Source: Paenalcaligenes sp052103955
GTDB taxonomy: Bacteria > Pseudomonadota > Gammaproteobacteria > Burkholderiales > Burkholderiaceae_B
Reading direction: 5' to 3'
Assembly: GCA_052103955.1 (NCBI GenBank)
Contig: JBQELO010000010.1
Location: forward strand, 59,699 to 123,698
DNA: 64,000 nucleotides
This document shows positions 36,112-44,264 of the stretch, in pieces. Numbering within the stretch: position 1 is the stretch's first letter; the number at the start of each line of letters is the position of its first letter. The position numbers were made by a program, and so were the translations under genes. The notes beneath the pieces are model-generated. The model did no database searches. It worked only from the letters and a program-made list of their open reading frames with translations, and was not told the DNA's origin.

Positions 36112-37113
36112 ATGTTTCTCACCCTAAGCTTATTTCTTCTGTCGGCTGTAGCGATCTACATTGCCTGCGAATATTTTGTTAACGGTATTGAGTGGTGCGG
36201 TAAGCGGCTAAATCTAGGCGCAACCGCTGTAGGCTCTGTGTTAGCAGCATTTGGAACGGCATTGCCAGAAAGTGCTGTCACGTTTATGGCGGTGGTGTTT
36301 GGCTCTACGCCCGAACAGAAAGCGCTAGGGGTGGGGGCGGCCATGGGCGGCCCCTTGGTGCTCGCCACTTTGGTGTATGCCGTGGTGGGGGCGGCGCTGC
36401 TGTTCAATCGTAAGAAACTGGCTCGTTCCTCATCTGAAGTACGAGCAGACTCTGCGAGGCTAAGTCGAGATCAAGCCGCTTTTCTGCTAATTTTTGTGGT
36501 GAAAGTGGCTTTGGGTTTGGTGGTGTTTAGCATTAAGCCGTGGTTAGGTATTTTGTTTTTGGTCGCCTATGGTGTGTATGTATGGCGTGAGATTAAAGAG
36601 GCCGACACTGCTCCCGAGGAAGAAGAGCTAGAGCCTTTAAAGATACGGTCCTCGGATGCCGAGCCTTCCTTAGGTTGGGCCTGTACGCAAGCGGTGCTCG
36701 CACTGGTGGTCATTGGCGTGGCATCGCATACCTTTGTTGCTCAGTTGGAAAATATCGCCGTTGCGTTAGCATGGTCGCCGCAATTGGTGGCGTTACTGCT
36801 TAGCCCTGTAGCCACCGAACTCCCTGAAGCCATGAATGCCTTGATTTGGGTGCGCCAAGGTAAAGAGCGTTTGGCGTTGGCGAATATCTCTGGCGCCATG
36901 ATGATTCAAGCGACTATCCCTAGCGCATTGGGCATTTTCTTTACGCCTTGGTTGTTTGATGGCCCGCTCTTGCTGTCTGGTGTGATCACAGCCGTAGCAA
37001 TTGTGTACTTATGGTGGTTGTTCAGACGTGGTGCTGTGCACGGACGTGAACTGCTGGTGGTTAGTAGCGGCTATGTACTGTTTGCGGTGTTGGTGTTTTA
37101 TAGCCTGAGCTAA
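36112..37113 (+). CDS. Ca2+/cation exchanger-family protein, probable Mn2+ exporter
   Basis: 333 residues (a GTG at 36103 would add three). Two alpha-repeats of the CaCA superfamily are seen: AFGTALPESAVTFMAVVFGS (about 45-64) and SPVATELPEAMNALIWVRQG (about 240-259), each with the ion-binding glutamate; about ten helices in all. Family members exchange Na+ or H+ for Ca2+. The manganese riboswitch directly upstream suggests the real substrate is Mn2+ and that it is made when Mn2+ is high. It is followed by a shared terminator. Confidence 0.88.
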   Translation: MFLTLSLFLLSAVAIYIACEYFVNGIEWCGKRLNLGATAVGSVLAAFGTALPESAVTFMAVVFGSTPEQKALGVGAAMGGPLVLATLVYAVVGAALLFNRKKLARSSSEVRADSARLSRDQAAFLLIFVVKVALGLVVFSIKPWLGILFLVAYGVYVWREIKEADTAPEEEELEPLKIRSSDAEPSLGWACTQAVLALVVIGVASHTFVAQLENIAVALAWSPQLVALLLSPVATELPEAMNALIWVRQGKERLALANISGAMMIQATIPSALGIFFTPWLFDGPLLLSGVITAVAIVYLWWLFRRGAVHGRELLVVSSGYVLFAVLVFYSLS

Positions 37114-37135
37114 GTTGCTGAGTGAAACGTGTAAT

Positions 37136-37163
37136 AAAAAGGCCCACATCAGTGGGCTTTTTT
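37136..37163. terminator. bidirectional terminator, exchanger / GntR genes
   Basis: AAAAAGGCCCAC, loop ATCA, GTGGGCTTTTTT. Both strands have T runs, and it lies between convergent genes. Confidence 0.9.
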
Positions 37164-37181
37164 ATTGTGCGCATTGTCTAG

Positions 37182-38012
37182 TTAGCGCTGAAAGTCTTGG
37201 GCAAGTTCCAAGTTGTTGCTGGTGCCTCTGGACCAGTTCATACGGTACTCAAAACGGTCTGGTGTGTAGAGGATTTCAGAGTAGTTGATAGGGCGCTCAT
37301 CAGAGTCTATAAACAGCCTACGTAATTTCAGCAGGGGGGCGCCTATAGAGGTTTTTAATAGGCGGGCGGCCTGTTCATCTGCCAGTGTGCAGGTGATGGC
37401 TTGTTGCACATGCTCTATCGTAATACCGGCTTTTTGGATGAGGTCGACGAGGGCATGATTGACCAAGTCGTCTCTGCTAAACGAGCGTCCTATATCCTCC
37501 AGCAAATAGCTTTGCGAATGAGAAAAAGGCTCGTTTTTTAAGTAACGTACACGTGTGACGTGCTGAATAATGGTGCCAGGCTCGATATTTAATTGTTCGG
37601 CAACAGGTGCGATGGCGGGTGTGTAATCCAGCGTTTTAACTTCTACTGACGTGTTGTGGCCAATAATGGATAGATTAGCCATTAAGCCATCAATACTGGC
37701 AATGACCGGACGCCCCATAATAGCCGTATTTTCGCTATAGGTAACTTGTGTGCCTCGGCCGCGGGCACGGGTTATCAGCCCTTCAGCAGCCAAATCATTT
37801 AAGGCACGTCGTACCGTAATGCGGCTGACGCCAAAGTTTTGTACCAAATCATTTTCAGGTGGCAGGCTTTCACCATTACGGTAACTGCCGCTAATAATCT
37901 GCTCTCGCAGCAAGACATACAAGCGGTGGTAAAGCGGTAGCGGTGACTTGTCATCCAGTGTGTTTAAGAGGCCCTCGGGCGTCTTATTAAGAAGTGAAAT
38001 GTTGGAAGTCAT
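37182..38012 (-). CDS. GntR/HutC-family regulator of the imide/amide-type catabolic operon
   Basis: 276 residues with the winged helix ESLPPENDLVQNFGVSRITV (about 47-66) and RRALNDLAAEGLITRARGRG, followed by a UTRA domain (about 100-265; QSYLLEDIG, LLKLRRLFIDSDERPINYSE). It is divergent from the 38161-51259 operon across 148 nt that hold candidate operators, so it most likely represses that operon until the substrate or an intermediate appears. Confidence 0.9.
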   Translation of the reverse strand: MTSNISLLNKTPEGLLNTLDDKSPLPLYHRLYVLLREQIISGSYRNGESLPPENDLVQNFGVSRITVRRALNDLAAEGLITRARGRGTQVTYSENTAIMGRPVIASIDGLMANLSIIGHNTSVEVKTLDYTPAIAPVAEQLNIEPGTIIQHVTRVRYLKNEPFSHSQSYLLEDIGRSFSRDDLVNHALVDLIQKAGITIEHVQQAITCTLADEQAARLLKTSIGAPLLKLRRLFIDSDERPINYSEILYTPDRFEYRMNWSRGTSNNLELAQDFQR

Positions 38013-38070
38013 AGCATCCTAAAAGGTGTCTTGGTAATCAGCAAGATAACGAATCTACTTGTGTTTTCAC

Positions 38071-38129
38071 CTAAGGGAAACCCCTAGTGCTGATAGTTAT
38101 TTTTTTAAATGTATTATTAATATAACATT
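38071..38129. promoter_or_regulatory. candidate operators in the GntR / catabolic operon control region
   Basis: Two imperfect palindromes are present: CTAAGGG-AAA-CCCCTAG (38071-38087, one mismatch) and a 22-bp AT-rich one, AATGT...ATTAAT...ACATT (38108-38129). The second overlaps the likely operon promoter. Which one the GntR protein binds is not known. Confidence 0.4.
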
Positions 38130-38160
38130 AATACTTTAGAAAAGTAACGAGGGTCTAGAC

Positions 38161-38829
38161 ATGGAAGCATCTGGGAAAACAGCACGCGAGTTATACGAAC
38201 AAATCAAAGCTAAGCCTGTTCGTCCACGTTTTGGTTTTGGCAAGAAACCCATTTTGGTGAACATCGATTTGCAGAAGTCGTACACCAACGTCGGTGAGTT
38301 TGCGACGGCGTATGAGACAGACCCAAAACAGATGGAACATGTGAACGGCTTAGCGGATGCATTCCGTTCAGCAGGTTTGCCCGTGGTTTGGACGTATGTG
38401 GCGTACATGGAGTCGGGCGAAGATTGCGGTGTATGGGGTACCCGTAGCGATACCCCCGATTCATTACAGAACATCAAAGTAGGGTCAAGACGTGCTGAGT
38501 TTGACGACAGACTGAAGATTGATCATGTGAAAGACATCATCATCAACAAACGTATGGCGTCGGCGTTTTTTGAGACTAATTTGCGTTCACTCATGACCTG
38601 GCATGGCTGCGATAGCGTGATTTTGACAGGTGGCTCTACATCAGGCTGTGTACGTGCAACGGTGGTGGATGGTATTTCCAACGGGTATCGCATGATTGTG
38701 GCCGAGGAATGCGTGGCTGATAAACATGAAAGCCCTCACTTTGCCAACCTGTATGACATCGCGATTAAGTACGGTGACGTAGTGCCTACTGCAGAGGTGC
38801 TGGCTCACGTGCAGAGCATGAAGGGGTAA
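38161..38829 (+). CDS. isochorismatase-fold amidohydrolase (N-carbamoylsarcosine/maleamate amidase-like)
   Basis: 222-residue cysteine hydrolase. The triad is visible: aspartate in VNIDLQKSYTN (about residue 38), lysine in IINKRMASAF, and cysteine in GGSTSGCVRATVVDG (about 164). The last motif is that of N-carbamoylsarcosine amidase and maleamate amidohydrolase (NicF). It probably hydrolyses a linear carbamoyl or half-amide compound, releasing ammonia. It is the first gene of a 14-gene operon; the next gene starts 3 nt after its stop. Confidence 0.88.
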   Translation: MEASGKTARELYEQIKAKPVRPRFGFGKKPILVNIDLQKSYTNVGEFATAYETDPKQMEHVNGLADAFRSAGLPVVWTYVAYMESGEDCGVWGTRSDTPDSLQNIKVGSRRAEFDDRLKIDHVKDIIINKRMASAFFETNLRSLMTWHGCDSVILTGGSTSGCVRATVVDGISNGYRMIVAEECVADKHESPHFANLYDIAIKYGDVVPTAEVLAHVQSMKG

Positions 38830-38832
38830 GGC

Positions 38833-39771
38833 ATGAGCCATACACAAGTCAGCGACCTTCAGCTCTACGATTATTTGCCTTATGACCAACGCCCTAAACT
38901 GGTGTGGCCAGGCGAGTCGCGCATAGCCGTATGGATTGCTCCCAACATTGAGTTCTATGAGTTAAACCCTGCGGCGAATGCCTCCAGAGCCGCTTGGCCG
39001 CGCCCACATCCTGATGTGCAAGGCTACTCACACAGAGATTACGGTAATCGAGCCGGATGGCAACGCATGATGCGTGCCATGGATGAAACCAACTTTAAAG
39101 GCTCGGTGTCGTTGAATGTGGCCTTGTGCGATCACCATCCGGAAATCATCAAAGCGTGTGCAGATCGTGGGTGGGAGTTTTTCTCGCACGGTATCTACAA
39201 CACGCGCTACGTGTATGGCATGGATAAAGAGCAAGAGCGTGCGATTATCCGCGATTCACGTCAGACCATTCACCAGTGGACAGGGCAATCGTTGGATGGG
39301 TGGTTGTCACCCGCGTTGTCGAATAACCCGTGGAGCTTAGATGTATTAGCCGAGGAAGGGCTGTTATATACCTGCGATTTGTTTCATGACGATCAGCCTA
39401 CACCAGTGAATGTTGCGAATGGGCGCATGATCAGCATGCCCTATTCGTTAGAAATGAATGATGTGATTGTCTATAACGGCAATCAGTTCACGCCGCGTCA
39501 CTATGGCGAAATGATTAAGCGTCAGTTTGATCAGTTGTATGCAGAGGGGGCCGAGTCCGGCACGGTGATGTGTATCCCCTTACACCCCTACTTAGTCGGG
39601 CAGCCACATCGTATAGATGCCTTTGCTGACGCACTGGCCTACATTGCGGGACATGAAGGCGTATGGCAGACCACCGGTCGCGAAATTGCCCACCACTACT
39701 TAGCGCATTATTACGACGATGTATCGGCACAGATCGCTGGTATTAAACAGGCTGCAGAGGTGAAGAAATGA
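38833..39771 (+). CDS. polysaccharide-deacetylase-fold amidohydrolase (PuuE/imidase-like), paralog 1
   Basis: 312 residues of the NodB-fold branch that includes PuuE allantoinase and microbial cyclic imide hydrolase. It has the PuuE-like start RIAVWIAPNIEFYELN, HRDYGNRAGWQRMMRAMDE, the histidine in WEFFSHGIYNTRY and PLHPYLVGQPHR. The substrate is a small cyclic or linear amide rather than chitin, judged from cytoplasmic location (no signal peptide) and neighbours. It overlaps the next gene by 4 nt. Confidence 0.82.
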   Translation: MSHTQVSDLQLYDYLPYDQRPKLVWPGESRIAVWIAPNIEFYELNPAANASRAAWPRPHPDVQGYSHRDYGNRAGWQRMMRAMDETNFKGSVSLNVALCDHHPEIIKACADRGWEFFSHGIYNTRYVYGMDKEQERAIIRDSRQTIHQWTGQSLDGWLSPALSNNPWSLDVLAEEGLLYTCDLFHDDQPTPVNVANGRMISMPYSLEMNDVIVYNGNQFTPRHYGEMIKRQFDQLYAEGAESGTVMCIPLHPYLVGQPHRIDAFADALAYIAGHEGVWQTTGREIAHHYLAHYYDDVSAQIAGIKQAAEVKK

Positions 39772-40709
39772 CGATGGATGCTACGTATTTGAGCTATCCC
39801 CACAGACGCCATGGCATGGATCACGATCGTTATGAATGGTCGGATTTGTTTGAGCGTGCTCCTGTGCAATGGCCCAATCAAGCGCGCATTGCGCTATGGG
39901 TCACACCTATATTGCAATGGTTTCCGTTGAATGCACCCGCAAAGCCTTTCCGGGCTCCGGGTGGTTTGACTATGCCTTATCCTGATTTCCGTCATTACTC
40001 TAGTCGTGATTATGGCAATAGAGTGGGCATATTCCGCATTATGCGAGTGCTTAAGGATTTGGGCCTGCCAGCATCTGTAGCGTTAAACGCGGCCGTCGCA
40101 GAACGTTACCCTGCATTATTACAAAGCCTGCTTAATCAGGATGTAGAACTGATTGCTCATGGTAAAGACATGGGACATGTGCACCATGCAGAACTGAGCG
40201 AACACGACGAAGCGCAGATTATTGCGTCTAGCTTGGATGTGTTGCGCACCATGAGTGGCCAGCCTATTACCGGGTGGTTGTCACCGGCTCGCAGTCAGTC
40301 TACCAATACGATGGATTTGTTGGCAGCACAAGGCGTGCGTTACTCCTGCGACTGGGCAAACGATGACCTGCCGTACGCTATGAAAGTGGCTAATGGCGGG
40401 CATTACGCTATGCCCTTGGCATTTGAAACAGACGATAGGGTTATTTTCCAAGAGTTTCATCAAAATGAAGATGAGTGGCTGACACAAATCAAAGATCGTT
40501 TTGATGTGTTGTACCGCGAGTCTCAACAATACGGCGGGCGTGTGATGAGCGTACCGTTGCATGCTTGGGTGTCTGGCGTGCCATTTCGTATCGCTAAAGT
40601 ACGAGAGGCATTGGAGTACATGTTGGGGCACAGCGGCGTCTGGACAGCAACAGGTGCGGACATTTTAGATGCCTATTGTGCCTCGGTGGCGAAGGCTGGA
40701 GAGCGTTAA
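39768..40709 (+). CDS. polysaccharide-deacetylase-fold amidohydrolase (PuuE/imidase-like), paralog 2
   Basis: 313 residues, clearly related to the preceding gene product: SSRDYGNRVGIFRIMRVLKD, VELIAHGKDMGHVHH, TGWLSPARSQS, CDWANDDLPY and PLHAWVSGVPFR. Compared with paralog 1, PLHPYLVGQPHR is changed to PLHAWVSGVPFR, so substrate or subunit role may differ. Start and stop overlap neighbours (ATGA/TAATG), indicating tight co-translation. It could form a heteromer with paralog 1. Confidence 0.82.
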   Translation: MTMDATYLSYPHRRHGMDHDRYEWSDLFERAPVQWPNQARIALWVTPILQWFPLNAPAKPFRAPGGLTMPYPDFRHYSSRDYGNRVGIFRIMRVLKDLGLPASVALNAAVAERYPALLQSLLNQDVELIAHGKDMGHVHHAELSEHDEAQIIASSLDVLRTMSGQPITGWLSPARSQSTNTMDLLAAQGVRYSCDWANDDLPYAMKVANGGHYAMPLAFETDDRVIFQEFHQNEDEWLTQIKDRFDVLYRESQQYGGRVMSVPLHAWVSGVPFRIAKVREALEYMLGHSGVWTATGADILDAYCASVAKAGER

Positions 40710-42142
40710 TGTCCAGCAGCAAGGAAGCCGTTGTGGCGCGCACCATGTTCGACAAAATTTGGGACAGGCATGTGATCCTGTCCCAGCCTGATGGTCCGGA
40801 TTTGCTTTATGTGGATCGCGACCTTATTCATGAAGGGTCTTTCCATGCGTTTGCCGATCTACAGCGACGTGGTTTATCTGTACGTAAACCTAAGCAGGTG
40901 TTTGGTGTACCGGATCATTATGTACCTACGCGTTCTCGAACGGCAGAGGGAGCAGCAACTATAGAGCTGACCCACATGATTCAGCAGTTTGATCGCAATA
41001 TGCAATGGAGTGGTGTTACCCACTTTTCATTGCAGGATCAGCGGCAGGGGATTGTGCATGTGGTGGCTCCCGAACAAGGCATCACGTTGCCCGGACTCTT
41101 GGTGGTGTGTAGCGATAGTCATACCTCTACCAACGGCGCGTTGGGGGCTATTGCTTTTGGTATAGGCCAATCTGAAAACGCCCATGTGATGGCAACACAG
41201 ACCTTGTGGCAGTCACGTCCTAAAGTCATGCGTATTACGGTAGACGGTGCGCGCGCTGAGGGGGTGTCAGCTAAGGATGTGATTCTGGCCATTATTCGTC
41301 AGATAGGGGCATCAGGCGCAACAGGATACGCCATCGAGTACGCGGGATCCGTGATACGTGACATGAGTATCGAAGAGCGTTTAACGGTCTGCAATATGTC
41401 TATAGAAGCGGGTGCACGCTGCGGTATGGTGGCGCCTGATGACACGACGTTTGCCTATATAACAGGTAGACCGTATGCCCCCTCTGCTGCCTTGTGGGAG
41501 CAAGCGCTTGCGGACTGGCGCAGTTTAGCCAGCGACGCGCACGCTATTTTTGATAAAGAAGTAGTGATAGATGGTAGTGCCATTACGCCTATGGTGAGTT
41601 GGGGAACGAGTCCAGAGGATGTCAGCTCGATTGTAGATCGGGTGCCAGATCCTTTGTCGTTTGACGATGTGTCGCGCCAGCACGCCGTATCCGCTGCACT
41701 GCAGTACATGGGTTTGCAACCCGGTATGGCGTTGGATGAGATCGTTATAGATATGGTGTTTATAGGCTCCTGTACTAATAGCCGACTCGAGGACTTACGT
41801 GAGGCGGCAACAGTGTTACGTGGGAAAAAAGTCAGTGTTCCCACCATTGTGGTCCCAGGTTCTGGCTTAGTGAAAAAAGCAGCAGAAGACGAGGGTTTGG
41901 GACAGGTATTCATTGATGCTGGTGCGCAATGGTTAGAGCCAGGTTGCTCTAGTTGTGCCGCGATGAATGGTGATGTGGTGCCCGCGGGTAAACGTTGCGC
42001 CTCTACGTCTAATCGTAATTTTGTAGGACGACAGGGAAAAGGAGCCCGTACTCATTTGTTAAGCCCTGCAATGGCAGCCGCCGCAGCGCTTTGCGGAAAG
42101 TTAACGGATGTACGTAGTCTTTCAACAGAGGTGAAGGTATGA
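40709..42142 (+). CDS. LeuC-like aconitase-family hydro-lyase, large subunit
   Basis: 477 residues. The 4Fe-4S ligands are in FIGSCTNSRLEDLREAA and LEPGCSSCAAMNGD, and the tail RCASTSNRNFVGRQGKGA is LeuC-like. The start at TAATG overlaps the previous stop and has a GGAGAG site. LeuCD normally isomerises isopropylmalate, but here no leuB or leuA is present and the context is catabolic. A hydro-lyase for a maleate-type acid (citraconate, dimethylmaleate) is more likely, as in the DmdAB dimethylmaleate hydratase. Specificity is not decidable from sequence. Confidence 0.85.
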   Translation: MSSSKEAVVARTMFDKIWDRHVILSQPDGPDLLYVDRDLIHEGSFHAFADLQRRGLSVRKPKQVFGVPDHYVPTRSRTAEGAATIELTHMIQQFDRNMQWSGVTHFSLQDQRQGIVHVVAPEQGITLPGLLVVCSDSHTSTNGALGAIAFGIGQSENAHVMATQTLWQSRPKVMRITVDGARAEGVSAKDVILAIIRQIGASGATGYAIEYAGSVIRDMSIEERLTVCNMSIEAGARCGMVAPDDTTFAYITGRPYAPSAALWEQALADWRSLASDAHAIFDKEVVIDGSAITPMVSWGTSPEDVSSIVDRVPDPLSFDDVSRQHAVSAALQYMGLQPGMALDEIVIDMVFIGSCTNSRLEDLREAATVLRGKKVSVPTIVVPGSGLVKKAAEDEGLGQVFIDAGAQWLEPGCSSCAAMNGDVVPAGKRCASTSNRNFVGRQGKGARTHLLSPAMAAAAALCGKLTDVRSLSTEVKV

Positions 42143-42750
42143 AACCTTTTGTGCGAGTGAAAGGCGTAGCGGTGCCGTTTGAGCAACGTAATGTAGACAC
42201 AGATCAGATTGTGCCTGGCCGTTTTTTGAAACGGGATAGAGCATTGGGGTATGGGGCTGTGTTGTTCCATGACCTGCGTTTTACCGAGCAAGGTGAGGAA
42301 ATTGCTGAGTTCGTCTTGAATCAACCTGCATACCGTGATGCCACGATTTTGGTGACAGGTGAAAACTTTGGCTGTGGTTCCTCACGTGAAGCAGCGGTGT
42401 ATGCGCTGGCTGATTACGGTATCCGGTCGGTAATCGCCCCCAGTTTTGGCGATATTTTCCATAACAACTGCTTGAAAAACGGCATTTTACCCGTCTGTTT
42501 GCCCGAGCATGTTGTGTCAGCCATTGGCGAAGCATTGCGTACACACCAGTACCACAGCATAGACGTGGACTTGGAAAATTTACAGGTGCTGTTGCCTGAC
42601 GGTACAGCGTATTCCTTTTATGTGGATGCATTCTGGCGTACGTGTTTGCTTCAGGGTATGGACGAACTGGAACTTACTTTAAGTCACCAGGACAGCATTA
42701 CAAATTTTGAAGATAACTATTACCAACGCTACCCCTGGGCAAAGCTGTAA
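42139..42750 (+). CDS. LeuD-like aconitase-family hydro-lyase, small subunit
   Basis: 203 residues with the LeuD swivelling domain: RNVDTDQIVPGRFLKRD (about 18-34), GENFGCGSSREAAVYALADY (about 74-93) and FGDIFHNNCLKNGI. It overlaps the large-subunit gene by 4 nt and pairs with it as the active dehydratase. Confidence 0.87.
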   Translation: MKPFVRVKGVAVPFEQRNVDTDQIVPGRFLKRDRALGYGAVLFHDLRFTEQGEEIAEFVLNQPAYRDATILVTGENFGCGSSREAAVYALADYGIRSVIAPSFGDIFHNNCLKNGILPVCLPEHVVSAIGEALRTHQYHSIDVDLENLQVLLPDGTAYSFYVDAFWRTCLLQGMDELELTLSHQDSITNFEDNYYQRYPWAKL

Positions 42751-42788
42751 TACAGGTGTGACCGTGCTGTGGCTGGTCAACGTAGTGA

Positions 42789-44219
42789 ATGAGTTTGGGG
42801 AGACAGAATATGGCAATCAAGCCAGCGGTAGAGGCAGAGTTCGAGTTTAGTGTGCCTGTAGTCATTGTGGGTGCAGGGGCGTGTGGTTTGACGGCGGCAT
42901 TGGCAGTGGCCGAACAGGGTGTAGAGGTGCTGGTACTAGAGCGTGATGAGCATCCTAGTGGCAGTACATCGTTGTCGGCGGGGTTGATTCCCGCCGCTGG
43001 GACGCAACTGCAAAAAGACAAAGGTATAGCGGATACGGCAGAGCAGTTTGCCGAAGACTTAATGGCTAAAGCGCATTACAGAAATGACGCTGTAGTCGTG
43101 AAGGCAGTAGCGTCAGCATCGGGTAGCACCATTGATTGGTTGATGCGTGAGCACAAGTTGGATTTGCAGTTAGTAGAAGGTTTTCGGTATCCGGGGCATT
43201 CACAGTATCGCATGCACGGGCCACGCTCTCAGTCGGGTGCAGATTTAGAAAGTATGTTGTTGGCGGCGGCATCACAGGCGCAGGTAGACATCATGACTAG
43301 CTCGTCAGTGGAAGATTTATACGCCACTGAGTCAGGTGAAATCGTAGCCGTTTCTTTTAGACGACCAGACGGTTTGATAGAGACGGTAGGGTGTGAGGCT
43401 GTCATTTTGGCGTGCAATGGCTTTGGCGGTAATCCTGAAAAAATAGCGCAGTTTATACCTGAGATGGTGGATGCAGAATACTGCGGCCATACCTCTAATA
43501 CCGGTGATGCATTGGATTGGGGGTTGGCACTGGGCGCGCAAGCCCTAGATTTAGGTGCATACCAAGGGCATGGTTCTGTTTCGGTACCGCACGGATCTCC
43601 ACTGACGTGGGCCGTGGTGTCCTTAGGAGGGATTCAGGTTAATCAGGACGGTAACCGCTTCGCCAACGAAATGCGTGGCTACTCAGAGCATGCAGAAGAA
43701 GTTTTGAAACAGCCAGGGCAGTACGCGTGGAGTATTTATGACGCACGCTGCGAACAACCTGCATTGGCTTTCCATGATTACAAAGAAGTACAAGCGTTGG
43801 GTGGGATACGGCACGCTGAAAACATAGCGGAACTCGCAACAGTTACAGGGCTGCCGTTGGATGCGTTACGTGAGCAGTTGGAGCAGGTGCGTGGCTATAG
43901 CCACGGTGAGCGGCAAGATCCGTTAGGTAGAAAGTTTTCACCAGAGCAAGTACTTCAAGCACCGTATAGAGCAGCCAAAGTCAGTGGCGCATTGTTTCAT
44001 ACCCAAGGTGGGCTGGCGGTAGATAGTCATGCCCGTGTGTTGAAACCCAATGGTGAGGTTTTGCCTAATCTTTATGCTGGGGGTGGTGCTGCACGTGGGT
44101 TTTGTGGTCCGGGGGCCGATGGTTATTTATCGGGAAATGGCTTGCTGACAGCGGTGGTGTTGGGGCGGTTGGCAGGTATCAGCGCCTGCAGCCAAATACA
44201 ACAACATGACGATAATTAA
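42789..44219 (+). CDS. FAD-dependent fumarate reductase/KstD-like flavoprotein
   Basis: 476 residues. The FAD-binding VPVVIVGAGACGLTAALAVA lies at about 18-37, with GSTSLSAGLIPAAGT and, at the end, NLYAGGGAARGFCGPGADGY, typical of the FAD_binding_2 family. Members reduce or form a C=C bond next to a carbonyl (fumarate reductase, 3-ketosteroid dehydrogenase). Here it may act on an unsaturated dicarboxylate or amide intermediate. There is no signal peptide. It lies 38 nt after the LeuD-like gene. Confidence 0.85.
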   Translation: MSLGRQNMAIKPAVEAEFEFSVPVVIVGAGACGLTAALAVAEQGVEVLVLERDEHPSGSTSLSAGLIPAAGTQLQKDKGIADTAEQFAEDLMAKAHYRNDAVVVKAVASASGSTIDWLMREHKLDLQLVEGFRYPGHSQYRMHGPRSQSGADLESMLLAAASQAQVDIMTSSSVEDLYATESGEIVAVSFRRPDGLIETVGCEAVILACNGFGGNPEKIAQFIPEMVDAEYCGHTSNTGDALDWGLALGAQALDLGAYQGHGSVSVPHGSPLTWAVVSLGGIQVNQDGNRFANEMRGYSEHAEEVLKQPGQYAWSIYDARCEQPALAFHDYKEVQALGGIRHAENIAELATVTGLPLDALREQLEQVRGYSHGERQDPLGRKFSPEQVLQAPYRAAKVSGALFHTQGGLAVDSHARVLKPNGEVLPNLYAGGGAARGFCGPGADGYLSGNGLLTAVVLGRLAGISACSQIQQHDDN

Positions 44220-44264
44220 AAGCTGGGTGTGTGCGTTAAAAGCACCCAATCAGGAGATAAGACA

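Noticed and set aside
40709..42750. Leucine biosynthesis operon
   Set aside because: Only the LeuCD-like pair is present; neighbours are amidases, a flavoprotein and an importer, with no leuA or leuB.
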